Source: Gammaproteobacteria bacterium
GTDB lineage: Bacteria; Pseudomonadota; Gammaproteobacteria; Pseudomonadales; Cellvibrionaceae
DNA length: 64,000 nucleotides
Assembly: GCA_021151625.1 (NCBI GenBank)
Contig: JAGKWY010000001.1
Location: 1 to 64,000 of the forward strand
Direction of reading: 5' to 3'
Part shown: piece by piece, positions 8,147 to 17,085 of the stretch
Position numbering within the stretch: position 1 is the first letter of the stretch
How the letters are laid out: each line of letters starts with the position of its first letter
The notes under the pieces: generated by a model
Seen by the model: the letters and a program-made list of their open reading frames with translations, nothing else
What the model was told of the DNA's origin: nothing
The model's database searches: none
Translations under genes and position numbers: made by a program

Positions 8147-8171
8147 AAAAGCGCCATGGGGCGCTTTTTTT
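8147..8171 (+). terminator. Intrinsic terminator after the sigma-54 activator
   Basis: AAAAGCGCC (8147-8155) pairs with GGCGCTTTT (8160-8168) around ATGG and runs into more T. It separates the activator transcript from the eCIS promoter region. Confidence 0.88.
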
Positions 8172-8182
8172 GTGTCTATGTG

Positions 8183-8241
8183 CGGGTGTTTTTTTACCCG
8201 CTGCCGGGTTTGCGGTAACCCGCCGGGTCAGTTTTAACCCG
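8183..8241 (+). promoter_or_regulatory. Three tandem palindromes, likely activator binding sites (UAS)
   Basis: Three copies of CGGGT-N8-ACCCG occur at 8183-8200, 8205-8222 and 8224-8241, with centres 22 and 19 bases apart, close to two helical turns. They sit about 175-235 bases upstream of the -24/-12 element, the usual range for enhancer sites of sigma-54 activators. Three equal sites on one DNA face would suit assembly of an AAA+ hexamer. Binding by the product of the gene at 7073 is inference from position and symmetry. Confidence 0.8.
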
Positions 8242-8415
8242 CTAGTAAAAACGATAGCTGCAGATGTTTTTTTAAAAAAACATTAAATGGATTATTCCCC
8301 TGGGCCAATAGAGTAGAGGCGTATAAGGGTTTTGCAGTTGTATTTCGAATTTGCATTCAATCAAGATCCTGCGTATCAAACATAATTGAATCCTAAAAAA
8401 TCTAAAGAAATTTGC

Positions 8416-8431
8416 TGGCACAGCGCTTGCT
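8416..8431 (+). promoter_or_regulatory. Sigma-54 (-24/-12) promoter of the eCIS operon
   Basis: TGGCAC-AGCGC-TTGCT matches the sigma-54 consensus TGGCAC-N5-TTGCW exactly, with GG (8417-8418) and GC (8429-8430) in the required spacing. Transcription should start near 8442, about 65 bases before the first eCIS start codon. A weak IHF-like site (AATCAA-N4-CTG, 8359-8371, one mismatch) lies between the palindromes and the promoter, where DNA bending is usually needed. Confidence 0.88.
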
Positions 8432-8506
8432 GTAGCTGTTGGACATTAGCAAATCGTTTGCAATAAATAGTTTGTAAAAAATAGTTTGCAATAAGGAGAT
8501 ACAGGT

Positions 8507-9139
8507 TTGGCTTCCTATAAGGCGGTACAAGGTGTTCTTTATGCGCTGCGCGATTTTTTAAAAGAGCGCATGAAGAATGATTTGGACACAGTGCTCACAT
8601 CACCCGATGTGAGTATTCTGGGTACCGTGGAGCTGCGCAAACCTCCTACAGAATCCAGTGGCGAAGGGTCGCCCAAAATTAATAGCATAGGTATTTATTT
8701 GCACCGGGTGTCGGTTGATCCCTTTGGTCGCAATCGCTATGTGCAATCGCGCTTACCCAACTCCGCGCCGCAACCCGAACTCGCCGTTAATTTGCATTTA
8801 TTTCTACTGGCCTGGACTACCAATGGTGAAAGTGAAGCGGTGCTGACAACCTGGGCCATGCAGCAAATAGGTTCTGCATTGGAATTGGGTTATTCCCATT
8901 TGCACAGCTACGACAAGAGCTGGGCGCGCGAGGATGTTATTCAAATCCAGCCCGAAGAAATGAGCACTGAAGATTTATTGCGCATTTGGGATTCGCTGCC
9001 CGGCAATTACATCTTGTCAGTTCCCTATATCGTTAAAACCCTGCGTCTTTTACCTGTGCCGGAAGTGACCGAGAACAAACCCGTCACTAGTTTGGTAACG
9101 CCGTATTTTGGTGTTGGAGAAAGTGCGCATGGAAATTAA
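8507..9139 (+). CDS. eCIS DUF4255 protein (Afp16/Pvc16-like tail terminator)
   Basis: 210 residues, first gene of the eCIS operon. The DUF4255 pattern is clear: N-terminal helix (AVQGVLYALRDFLKERM), then VSILGTVELRKPP, a beta segment IGIYLHRVSVDPFGRNRYV, LAVNLHLFLLAW, and the end part EDLLRIWDSLPGNYILSVPYIVK. In Afp/PVC particles this protein caps the distal tube end and stops tube and sheath growth. The start is a TTG preceded by AAGGAG (8493-8498) with good spacing; no ATG fits. It overlaps the next gene by 11 bases. Confidence 0.88.
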   Translation: MASYKAVQGVLYALRDFLKERMKNDLDTVLTSPDVSILGTVELRKPPTESSGEGSPKINSIGIYLHRVSVDPFGRNRYVQSRLPNSAPQPELAVNLHLFLLAWTTNGESEAVLTTWAMQQIGSALELGYSHLHSYDKSWAREDVIQIQPEEMSTEDLLRIWDSLPGNYILSVPYIVKTLRLLPVPEVTENKPVTSLVTPYFGVGESAHGN

Positions 9140-10007
9140 TGCCCCGCTATTGGAAACAAATTGGTCGCAGGTAGAAAACTGCCTCTGGCTATTTGATGCC
9201 TCAGCTGCGGATGCGGCGAGTAAACCCGGCATTCAAAAAATAGTTGCAATCAATATCGTACGCGTTACACCGAGCCAACGTTTTAGTTTGATCAACAAAG
9301 GTCATCGCATTGCGCTCCTATTGCCTCAACATGCGCAACGCAATAAAACCAAAAGTAAAGACACACTGCGTGCTGCTAATCCCGGCGTAGAGATTAACCC
9401 TGCACAATTAGCTGTGACCAATGCGGAGCTTGCCCATGGCGCGCCGCTGATAACGCGTATTGAAGGCTCGCTGGTAGATCCGGCTCGACAATTTAATCCA
9501 CGCTGGTTTGTGCGTGATCTGCAAGTGCTGGATATGAATCAGCTGGAGCGAAATGCGATTGGATTGTTTCGTCACACCCAATCGATTGCGTTAAGTGCTG
9601 GCGGCAGCTTGCGCGGTCAATTGCAACTGGAAAATGGTACCGCATTGTCATGGGCGATTGTAAGTCTGCAACTGCAATTACAGTCGCCGCAGCCCTCGCC
9701 AGCTATTGAACTGCAAACCCAGGCCAATCAGTTTGGCGATTTTATTTTGTCGCTCAGTGAATTGCCCGCTCCGGAATTTGATATGCCGGCACAAGTTTAC
9801 AGCGCGCAATTGCGGGTGGCGAGCTGCGCGATTAAATCTGGCTTGCCGGATCCGGATGATGTGGAAGATCTGGAGGTGTTGGAGCTGACATCACAGAACA
9901 ATAATCCAGGATTTGTTGAATTTATCACGTTTGAAGTAAAGCCCGGCGAGCATCGCCATATGCACAGCCATGAGCGAACTGCGCTGTTAGTAAAGCCAAG
10001 TGGATAA
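9129..10007 (+). CDS. eCIS-associated protein of unknown function, beta-rich
   Basis: 292 residues from the ATG at 9129 (GGAG just ahead), which overlaps the DUF4255 gene. The middle, SAGGSLRGQLQLENGTALS followed by VSLQLQLQ and ANQFGDFILSLSELP, resembles a carboxypeptidase-regulatory or transthyretin-like beta sandwich; this is a fold impression, not a match. The C-terminus is acidic, then HMHSHERTALLVKPS. No catalytic motif is seen. Sitting between the cap protein and the sheath, it is probably structural, for instance decoration of the cap or sheath. Confidence 0.7.
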   Translation: MEINAPLLETNWSQVENCLWLFDASAADAASKPGIQKIVAINIVRVTPSQRFSLINKGHRIALLLPQHAQRNKTKSKDTLRAANPGVEINPAQLAVTNAELAHGAPLITRIEGSLVDPARQFNPRWFVRDLQVLDMNQLERNAIGLFRHTQSIALSAGGSLRGQLQLENGTALSWAIVSLQLQLQSPQPSPAIELQTQANQFGDFILSLSELPAPEFDMPAQVYSAQLRVASCAIKSGLPDPDDVEDLEVLELTSQNNNPGFVEFITFEVKPGEHRHMHSHERTALLVKPSG

Positions 10008-10079
10008 GCTTGAACTTTTTCGAATTATTTTTTACGTCATTTCGCAAATTTAATTTCAGCCCATTCAGGGAGACAACAA

Positions 10080-12293
10080 ATGTCTGAATATCTAGCGCCC
10101 GGTGTGTTTGTTGAAGAAGTGAGTTTCCGTTCCAAATCGATTGAAGGGGTAGGTACCAGTGTGTGCGGCATGGTGGGACCAACACGTTTTGGACCAGTGC
10201 GTGGCATTCCGGAAGTAGTTACCAGCTACGGCGAGTTTGAAAAAATTTTTGGTGATCTTGCTTCTTTGGAAATACTTGTGCCTGGGGAAGACGATCCCAA
10301 AAAAGAGACTAATTATTCTGCACTGGCAGTACGCGCATTTTTTGAGAATGGTGGCAAGCAGCTGTATTTCACGCGCATAGTTGCCGGTGGCAATGATAGT
10401 GATGCCTATGGCGCGGGAGGCTCTGCGGCGGTTGCTAAATCAAAAGCCAATTCGGCAGTAAGTTTTTCTGCCCGTTATCCCGGAAGTGGTGGCAATTTGG
10501 ATTTACAAGTGATCTGGCAGGATCAGGAAAATCTGTTTCGTAGTCGAAACTATACAAGTTTTGATCAAATTCCGCTCGGAGCGGAAGGTGCGCTTACCAT
10601 TAAAGATATAGCTGAAGCTGATTTTATTGGCGATCCCAGCTTTGCAACCGGTAAATTTCCGCTTCAGAATTTAATTGCTTTGGTAAAGAAAACAGCAAGC
10701 GGTTTCGAATTTTTAGCTGACTCTATCAAAGCAGTGGTGGATAAAGATAATGCTGAAGTTAGTCTGAAAACTGAGCTATCAACGGGGATCAAGGCGTCCG
10801 CATTGCCGCCTGATCGCGCTCTGGATTTCAAACAAGTGTCTATTAGTGCCCCTGCTGGTGGTGCTGCCGCTGCTGGAACCCAGTTTGAACTGGTATTGAA
10901 TTCGGATGCTGTTAATTTAAATAAATTTGTTGATTTTGAGCCAATTGCCAATAAATTTTTCCGCGGGACCCTGAACGCAAGCGCAGGTACGATTAATATC
11001 CTGGTAAAAGGTGCGGCACCTGGCACAGAGGTATTGGAGGATATTCCCCTGGCGGCATTCGGGGCTTTCCCTAACGCCGTCAAGTCGCTGAAGTTGCAAC
11101 GCGAGTTTTCGCTGGTGGCAATTCGCCGTAAAATAACCGCGAAAGAACCCGCAGGAAAAATTGGCGTGGGCGAAGCTATTTATGCCTCGCCATTACTATC
11201 GCTGAATAAAAGCGACAGCAACTTTATCAGCAAAGTATTTGCGCGCGATCCACAGAAAAAATTGGATCAACTCACTTTGCCACTGGTGTGTGCCGCGACT
11301 AATACCGTATTGCTTGATGACCTGATTAAATTATTTGATGGCAGCGCACTTAATCCCGCAAGTCCTCTGGATGATCCGCGTCACCTGATTGAATTATCCG
11401 GTGGCAATGATGGGGAATTTCCGCTGGCAATTGATTATGCAGGGGAGTCTGATGAAAAAGGCCCTACAGGTTTTGCTGCATTGGAAAACGTGGAGGATGT
11501 TTCTATAGTTGCAACGCCAGCCGCGGTCGCGCTAGACAGCCAACACCACGCTATTGTGGTGGAAATGGAAAAACACTGTCTCAAAATGCGCTACCGTTTT
11601 GGTTTGGTGGATGCAGGAAAAGATAAAAGCCTCGCGGAGGTGCAGGAGTTCCGCAACAATTTTGAATCCACTCGCATGGCGCTTTACAGCCCCTGGGTTG
11701 TTGTTTCGGATCCAACTGGTGCGCAAGATACTATCGATGTTCCTCCCTCCGGCTTTATCGCCGGTATTTATGCGCGTACCGATGTGGATCGCGGTGTGCA
11801 CAAAGCACCGGCGAATACCCCCGTGTTGGGCGCGCTGCGCTTCTCGCAAAATATCAATAAATTCCAACAGGAATTACTCAATCCCAAGCACATTAATTGT
11901 TTGCGTTCCTTTAGCGGGCGCGGCCATCAAGTGTGGGGCGGGCGCACTCTCTCCAGTGATCCTGAGTGGAAATACGTAAATGTGCGTCGTTATTTCCTCT
12001 ACCTCGAACGCTCCATTGAAAAAGGTACTCAATGGGCCGTATTTGAACCCAATGGTGAACGCCTCTGGGCCAACGTAGTAACCACCATCGAAAGCTTTTT
12101 ATTTAACGAATGGAAAAATGGCCGCTTGCTCGGCAGCAAACCTTCGGCGGCTTATTTTGTGCGTTGCGATAGAACCACCATGAGCCAAAACGATTTGGAT
12201 AACGGACGCTTGATTTGCGAAGTGGGTGTTGCCCCATTAACGCCGGCGGAATTTGTGATTTTCAGGATAGGGCAAAAAACCGCTGATGCCTGA
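10080..12293 (+). CDS. Contractile tail sheath protein (Afp2/Pvc2-like)
   Basis: 737 residues. The sheath surrounds the tube and contracts to drive it into the target. Typical family start YLAPGVFVEEVSFRSKSIEG, then GMVGPTRFGPV and VRAFFENGGKQLYFTRIV; the C-terminal domain has YSPWVVVSDP, VPPSGFIAGIYARTD, GVHKAPANTPV, WKYVNVRRYFLYLERSI and FEPNGERLWANV. A long variable insert (about residues 110-430) makes it larger than minimal sheaths. AGGGAGA precedes the ATG. It is the only full-length sheath here; Afp and PVC have three. Confidence 0.96.
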   Translation: MSEYLAPGVFVEEVSFRSKSIEGVGTSVCGMVGPTRFGPVRGIPEVVTSYGEFEKIFGDLASLEILVPGEDDPKKETNYSALAVRAFFENGGKQLYFTRIVAGGNDSDAYGAGGSAAVAKSKANSAVSFSARYPGSGGNLDLQVIWQDQENLFRSRNYTSFDQIPLGAEGALTIKDIAEADFIGDPSFATGKFPLQNLIALVKKTASGFEFLADSIKAVVDKDNAEVSLKTELSTGIKASALPPDRALDFKQVSISAPAGGAAAAGTQFELVLNSDAVNLNKFVDFEPIANKFFRGTLNASAGTINILVKGAAPGTEVLEDIPLAAFGAFPNAVKSLKLQREFSLVAIRRKITAKEPAGKIGVGEAIYASPLLSLNKSDSNFISKVFARDPQKKLDQLTLPLVCAATNTVLLDDLIKLFDGSALNPASPLDDPRHLIELSGGNDGEFPLAIDYAGESDEKGPTGFAALENVEDVSIVATPAAVALDSQHHAIVVEMEKHCLKMRYRFGLVDAGKDKSLAEVQEFRNNFESTRMALYSPWVVVSDPTGAQDTIDVPPSGFIAGIYARTDVDRGVHKAPANTPVLGALRFSQNINKFQQELLNPKHINCLRSFSGRGHQVWGGRTLSSDPEWKYVNVRRYFLYLERSIEKGTQWAVFEPNGERLWANVVTTIESFLFNEWKNGRLLGSKPSAAYFVRCDRTTMSQNDLDNGRLICEVGVAPLTPAEFVIFRIGQKTADA

Positions 12294-12360
12294 TTAACAC
12301 CCATTTGATTTATGCAAACATTTATTTATGCAAATTCATGAAATAGTACGGAGATAAATT

Positions 12361-12822
12361 ATGCCTGTACCACGTCCTACTCCTTATTCCGCGTTTAATT
12401 TCCTGGTGGGAATTGAAGGCATTGATGAAACTGCCGATGTTGGCGGTTTTTCTGAAGTATCGGGCCTTAATACTGAAGTGACTATTGCCGAATATCGCGC
12501 GGGCAATGCCAAAGTCAATTACGTTACTAAAGTGTTGGGTATCAATAAAAGTGGCGATGTCACGCTCAAGCGCGGGGTAATGGGGGCACAAAATATTTAT
12601 GAGTGGCTCAATGCCGCACGCGCCGGTGATATCAAAGCGAAAAAAGCTTCAGTCACTATCAAACTGCTGAACGAACAGCGCGATGAGCAACCGGTGGTTA
12701 CCTGGACCTTGAAAGGCGTAACGCCAATTAAATGGACTGGCCCCACGCTCACGGCGAAAGGCGGTGGCGATGTCGCGATTGAAGAACTGGTGATGTCAGT
12801 TGAATACATTGAGCAGTCTTGA
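12361..12822 (+). CDS. eCIS inner tube protein 1 (Afp1/Pvc1-like, gp19 fold)
   Basis: 153 residues, the family's usual size. Recognised by NFLVGIEGI, DVGGFSEVSGL, the YRAGN segment, VTLKRGVMGAQNIYEWLNAA, VTWTLKGVTPIKWTGPTLTA and IEELVMSVEYIE. These subunits stack into the tube that is pushed through the target envelope. GGAG lies just upstream of the ATG. The sheath-then-tube order with a 67-base gap suggests high expression of both. Confidence 0.96.
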   Translation: MPVPRPTPYSAFNFLVGIEGIDETADVGGFSEVSGLNTEVTIAEYRAGNAKVNYVTKVLGINKSGDVTLKRGVMGAQNIYEWLNAARAGDIKAKKASVTIKLLNEQRDEQPVVTWTLKGVTPIKWTGPTLTAKGGGDVAIEELVMSVEYIEQS

Positions 12823-12837
12823 TAACGCGGGGCTGGT

Positions 12838-14451
12838 ATGAATTTCAATTTTGGCAGGGTCAGGTTATTGCCCGAGACGCGTTTGCATCGCACGCCGCTA
12901 TTTGATGTCGCTATGATCGGGCATCTGGAGTGCGCAGCCGACCTGGATTATTTTTTTAGTAATTCGGCCATGCTCGCGGATATTCGCGTGGCAGGTTACA
13001 GCGATTTGCTGGATCTGCTGCGCAGCTGCCATGACCAATACAAAATTGAGCTTGATAAATACAAGGCTGACCAGGTCAAAAATAAGGATGAAAAAAATAA
13101 ACCGAAAATACTGCCTGCGTTTTTCTTGCAGGGCCTGCCAATACCTTTGCGCAGCCTGGAAGAATTCCAACAATTATTTCCATCACTTGAAACTCTGCCA
13201 GCGAACCTGAAGTTTATTAGCCGCCTGGGTGGTAACTATCCCTGGCTGCCGCTCGCCATTGCCGATTTTTTTCAGGCGCAGGTAATGCAACTGCCGCGCC
13301 GCTTATGGATTATCGCAGTGCCCCAGGAATTGGGTTCTGCGGTGTTTATGACGCCGGATGCGGCAGTAGCACCAGCGAGCAATGCGCAGCTTGATACACC
13401 ATTAAAAAGTAAATCCAGCGCGCAACAACTTGACGAATTACTCCAGCGTCAGCCAGCACTGTTGCGCGTGTTGGATTTACCCAATCTAGGGCTCTTGTGT
13501 CTGCCGGATTTTGAACGCCTGCATATTCCTCCGTCACTCACTCATATTCCGCGCTTGCGTATCGCCAATCCCTTGCCCGCTTTTTTGCCTTGCAGCAGCA
13601 ATACCGATGATGGTGTGAGCGAAACTAGCGAAGTGGGCACTGAAGAGCCAGATGAGTCGGTTTTGTTTGTGCTGCACTTGCAGCGCTTGCTGCGGTTGAT
13701 TGCGCGCTTTCGGCGCGATGTGAATTTGCTATTGGCTTTTCCGTTTGATGTGAATCGCAATGCTGAAGTACCGCGTCACTCGCTTCTGGCCATAGAGCAA
13801 TTGCAGGAGTGGCAAAAAAATGGCGATGCCAATCTACTGCGTCACGTGCAATTGGTTTTTCCCTATTTGCAGGATGCGCGCGGCAATTTAAGTTCTCCCT
13901 GTGCACTGCTTGCGGGGCAAACGCTGGCATCTGCTACTCGGCATGGCGAGTGGCGCTCTATTGCGGGTATAGCCTTACCTACACTGAAACGTATTTTTCC
14001 GGCGGTGTCACTCAAACTGTGCGCGCAATTGCGCGAAGCGCCGGGGCTGGCGGTATTGCGTGAAGAAAATGCTGGCGTGCAACTGGATGATGAACGCATT
14101 CCCGCTCCCTATGTTGCGGACCAGCCTTCTACCAACTCGGGTGAGCTGGCGCGCTTTATGGGCGGATTGCAGCGCGCGTTGGAAAACCTCGGATTGAATC
14201 TGGTGTTTGAAAACCAGTTCGCTATAGATCAAAGCGAAATTCTATTGCGCGATTTTTTCACCCGCTTGCATGCACTGGGGGCATTGCGCGGCCGTCGCCC
14301 GGAAGACGCATTTAGTTTGCAGCGCCAAAGCGATGCGGAAGGGCAGGTGGTTTTTGAAATTGAATTAGCGCCTGCTATTGCGTTGGATCGTATTCAGGTG
14401 GATTTGCGCAGTCACCAAAATAATTTACAGCTGGAGGTGCGCAATGGCTAA
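12838..14451 (+). CDS. Divergent sheath-like protein of the eCIS
   Basis: 537 residues. The N-terminal half is not recognised. The last about 100 residues follow the layout of a sheath C-terminal domain: a long helix (ELARFMGGLQRALENLG), LVFENQFAIDQSEILLRDFF, then FEIELAPAIALDRIQVDL, comparable with the end of the sheath encoded at 10080. It probably takes the place of Afp3/Afp4-type minor sheath proteins that join sheath to baseplate. An alternative is an unrelated baseplate adaptor. A charged Lys/Glu/Asp stretch occurs at about residues 73-95. It overlaps the next start by 8 bases. Confidence 0.65.
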   Translation: MNFNFGRVRLLPETRLHRTPLFDVAMIGHLECAADLDYFFSNSAMLADIRVAGYSDLLDLLRSCHDQYKIELDKYKADQVKNKDEKNKPKILPAFFLQGLPIPLRSLEEFQQLFPSLETLPANLKFISRLGGNYPWLPLAIADFFQAQVMQLPRRLWIIAVPQELGSAVFMTPDAAVAPASNAQLDTPLKSKSSAQQLDELLQRQPALLRVLDLPNLGLLCLPDFERLHIPPSLTHIPRLRIANPLPAFLPCSSNTDDGVSETSEVGTEEPDESVLFVLHLQRLLRLIARFRRDVNLLLAFPFDVNRNAEVPRHSLLAIEQLQEWQKNGDANLLRHVQLVFPYLQDARGNLSSPCALLAGQTLASATRHGEWRSIAGIALPTLKRIFPAVSLKLCAQLREAPGLAVLREENAGVQLDDERIPAPYVADQPSTNSGELARFMGGLQRALENLGLNLVFENQFAIDQSEILLRDFFTRLHALGALRGRRPEDAFSLQRQSDAEGQVVFEIELAPAIALDRIQVDLRSHQNNLQLEVRNG

Positions 14452-14971
14452 TGCGGCGCCCACATCTGAATCTGTTCCTGTGCGCGAATTTATTCCCTTC
14501 CGCTTTGTGGTAATTCTCTACCCCGAAGGTGGTTCCGCCGCGCAACCTTTATGCGCAGGCGCCTTTAGCGAAGTGAGCGGTTTTGAATTCACCATGACTC
14601 CCAAAACGATTCAGGAAGGCGGGCGCAATTGGGGCGAAGTGCAATTGGCGGGCAATACCAAGTTTGCACCTATCACCTTAAAGCGCGGTATTACGTCGCT
14701 CACCGATTTGTATCAGTGGTTTGATATCAGCTCGCGCCAGGCCAATTATGCGTTGCGCCTGAGTGGCCATATCGATGTCTATGATCGCTCGGTCAATAGC
14801 GAAAATAAACCGGCCAAACCGGCGCTGCGCTGGGAGTTAACGCGCGCTATGGCCGTGAAATTCAAAGGGCCGGATCTATCGGCCACGGCCAGCCAGGTTG
14901 CAGTGGAAGAATTGCAATTGGTGCACGAAGGCATGGAATTAAAAATTGCACCTGAGGGACAAAACACATGA
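14444..14971 (+). CDS. eCIS inner tube protein 2 (Afp5/Pvc5-like)
   Basis: 175 residues from the ATG at 14444, which overlaps the previous stop; an earlier in-frame start only adds out-of-frame-like sequence. It shows the tube fold: FIPFRFVVILYPEG, AGAFSEVSGFEF, ITLKRGITSLTDLYQWF, WELTRAMAVKFKGPDLSA and AVEELQLVHEGMEL. It aligns with tube protein 1, so it is likely the minor tube ring joining tube to spike complex. It overlaps the next gene by ATGA. Confidence 0.92.
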   Translation: MANAAPTSESVPVREFIPFRFVVILYPEGGSAAQPLCAGAFSEVSGFEFTMTPKTIQEGGRNWGEVQLAGNTKFAPITLKRGITSLTDLYQWFDISSRQANYALRLSGHIDVYDRSVNSENKPAKPALRWELTRAMAVKFKGPDLSATASQVAVEELQLVHEGMELKIAPEGQNT

Positions 14972-15840
14972 GCAGTTTGCAAATTGTGCGCGCGCGCCTG
15001 GTGCCGATTAACAATGGCACGCGCGCGCCGGAAAAAGACTGGATTCCGGTGCAATTCAATCCCAACAGTTTGCGAATTAATTATTCCAATACCATGGCGG
15101 CAGAGCGCTCCACGGGGCGGGGAAAATCACCGGCGCCGCAATATATCGATAAAAGTGAATCCACTTTTTCAGTGACATTAATTTATGACACTACAGTGCC
15201 TGGCCCCGCCAAGGGCGAATTCAGTTGGGGCAAGAATGACACACCGGCAGGTGGAGACAAAAGCGCGGCTACTCATGAAGTGAATACCGATGTGCGCAAC
15301 TTGACCAAAAAAATTACCGATCAATTCATGGACCCGGGTAATTCGCCGCAATCCAATGGCCACAGCGTGCCGCGCAAATGCCAGTTTGAATGGGGTGCGT
15401 TTATTTTTCGCGGTATGGTGAGCAGTTACAGTGAAACGCTGGATTTCTTTTCACCTGAAGGTATTCCACTGCGCGCTACAGTTGCGCTCACGCTAAAAGA
15501 AGATTCCTTTCAATTTGAGCAACTGCAGGCTACCGCGGCGAAGCGAGCAACTTTGAATTTCGCTACCGGCAATGGTGCAGGCGATGCGATTCCGCCTTCC
15601 GCGCCTACAGCACCTGCCGCTGCTGCCGCTGCGGCAGGAAAAGATCCCAAAGATTGGCGTTCCATTGCTTTGTTGAATGGTATTGAAGATGCGCGTGCGC
15701 AAGTGCGCGCCGCGCTGGCGGTGCCCAATATTGAACTGGAAAAAATTGCCAGCCGGGTCGGTGCACCCGCAATAGGTTTTAGTGTGGGCGCTTCGGCGGA
15801 ATTGGGCTCGACCATTCCCGGCGCATTTAAATGGCGTTAG
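14968..15840 (+). CDS. eCIS tube-baseplate adaptor, LysM-type (Afp7/Pvc7-like)
   Basis: 290 residues. The N-terminal domain VQFNPNSLRINYSNT, then GRGKSPAPQY and STFSVTLIYDT, is the contractile-injection-system tube-initiator domain (related to phage gp53). CQFEWGAFIFRGMVSSYSET and LDFFSPEGIPLRATVALTL continue it. The C-terminal 90 residues are Ala/Pro-rich (PSAPTAPAAAAAAAGK) and then resemble the place of a LysM domain, although LysM itself is poorly conserved. It joins the tube to the central spike. The start overlaps the upstream stop by ATGA. Confidence 0.88.
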   Translation: MSSLQIVRARLVPINNGTRAPEKDWIPVQFNPNSLRINYSNTMAAERSTGRGKSPAPQYIDKSESTFSVTLIYDTTVPGPAKGEFSWGKNDTPAGGDKSAATHEVNTDVRNLTKKITDQFMDPGNSPQSNGHSVPRKCQFEWGAFIFRGMVSSYSETLDFFSPEGIPLRATVALTLKEDSFQFEQLQATAAKRATLNFATGNGAGDAIPPSAPTAPAAAAAAAGKDPKDWRSIALLNGIEDARAQVRAALAVPNIELEKIASRVGAPAIGFSVGASAELGSTIPGAFKWR

Positions 15841-15882
15841 CAATTATTGTATTGCATTAAAAATTATCGAACAGGATTTTTT

Positions 15883-16041
15883 ATGGCGCTGGTAATTAAC
15901 GAATTAATTTTGGAAGTAGAGCGCACTGAACCGCTCAGTGAATTTGCCGATTATGGTTTGCAGAGTGAAGAACCGCAGCAAAAATTAATTCGCGATTTGG
16001 AAGTTGCCGAAGAGCGCAACAAGAGGTTGCAACTTGACTGA
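15883..16041 (+). CDS. Small DUF5908-like eCIS protein (Afp6/Pvc6-like)
   Basis: 52 residues from the ATG at 15883. The N-terminal strand MALVINELILEVERTE matches the short DUF5908 proteins (of the kind P-x-E-I-x-E-L-V-I-K) that occupy this place in eCIS loci; the rest is a charged helix. The exact role in the particle is unknown. It overlaps the following gene by 8 bases. Confidence 0.72.
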   Translation: MALVINELILEVERTEPLSEFADYGLQSEEPQQKLIRDLEVAEERNKRLQLD

Positions 16042-17083
16042 GCCCATCCCGCTAATTTCTGCCCGGCCGCAAATAGCGGTAAATGGCACGGCGCGCGCGG
16101 ACTTGCAAGCCGCGGTGTTATTTATGCGCGTGAACTTGCCCTTTACTGGCATGGCCCACGCCGAAGTGCGTCTGGTGAATTGGGGTACCAACAGCGATAG
16201 CAATAGCGGCGAAGCGAGTTACGCGTTTCAGCAATTGGCCCTGGGCGATACGGTGGAATTAACCCTGGGTGATGTGAGTGCGCCGCTGTTTACTGGCGAG
16301 GTTACGGCGATAGAAGAAGTTTACGGCCAGGGCGCACCGCGTTTGGTGTTGCTGCTGGAAGACAAACTGCATCACCTGGCCAAGTTGCGCAACAGTCGGG
16401 TATTTGAATCCACCAGCGTGGATGAATTGGTGCGCAGCCTGTTAGGCGATGTGCGTTTGAGCGGCGATATTCAAGTCAGTAACGATCGCGCTGACTATCA
16501 CCAATTAAATGAAACCGGCCTGGGATTTTTATTGCGTGTACTCGCACCCTACGGCGTACCTGTGCGTTATAGCGCTAGCGGCGTGCGCGTAAAAAATGAT
16601 GAAGAAGATGCGCAACCGGTTGCTATAGATTCGCAAAGCGGCGTGACCTCGCTGCGCATTATTGCAGATTTAAATCGCCAGCCGCGCGCATTAACTGTGC
16701 AGGGCTTTAATCTGGATGCGAATGAAAATGCCACCGGCAATGCGCAGGATTCCGGCGCGAGTGGCGGCACTGATGCGCGCCAGTCATTGGCGCAATTAAG
16801 TTGGGGCAGCGAGGCGTTTTTAACTTATCCGCCTGCGCGCCATCAGGCAGAGGCCGATGCCTGGGCGCGCGCAGCCATGCGCAGCCAGGCACAAACATTT
16901 TTGCATGGCGAATTGCTCGCCAGTGGCAACGCCAATTTGCGTACCGGCAAACAAATTGAATTGAGCGGCGCCTCGGCGCGCTTGAATGGCAAGTATCGAA
17001 TTGTGCATGCGCAGCATTTATTTGATACCGCCAACGGCTATCAAACGCGTGTGAAAATCGCGCGTGCCAGTTGGAATGCGTGA
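16034..17083 (+). CDS. eCIS spike base, gp27-like half of VgrG (gpD family)
   Basis: 349 residues from a TTG at 16034 with AAGAGG 7 bases ahead, overlapping the previous stop. It has the phage late-control gpD/gp27 layout: ARADLQAAVLFMRVNLPFTGM, LGDTVELTLGD, LFTGEVTAIEEVYGQGAPRL, NDRADYHQLNETGLGFLLRV and the end RLNGKYRIVHAQHLFDTANGY. In Afp8/Pvc8 this part is fused to the gp5-like spike; here the two are separate adjacent genes. It forms the trimeric hub at the baseplate centre. Confidence 0.9.
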   Translation: MTEPIPLISARPQIAVNGTARADLQAAVLFMRVNLPFTGMAHAEVRLVNWGTNSDSNSGEASYAFQQLALGDTVELTLGDVSAPLFTGEVTAIEEVYGQGAPRLVLLLEDKLHHLAKLRNSRVFESTSVDELVRSLLGDVRLSGDIQVSNDRADYHQLNETGLGFLLRVLAPYGVPVRYSASGVRVKNDEEDAQPVAIDSQSGVTSLRIIADLNRQPRALTVQGFNLDANENATGNAQDSGASGGTDARQSLAQLSWGSEAFLTYPPARHQAEADAWARAAMRSQAQTFLHGELLASGNANLRTGKQIELSGASARLNGKYRIVHAQHLFDTANGYQTRVKIARASWNA

Positions 17084-17085
17084 CC

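Noticed and set aside
10664..11083. Long reading frames on the minus strand inside sheath, J, tail-I and other eCIS genes
   Set aside because: They lie opposite well-recognised proteins, lack Shine-Dalgarno sites and show no family features; they are by-products of codon bias.
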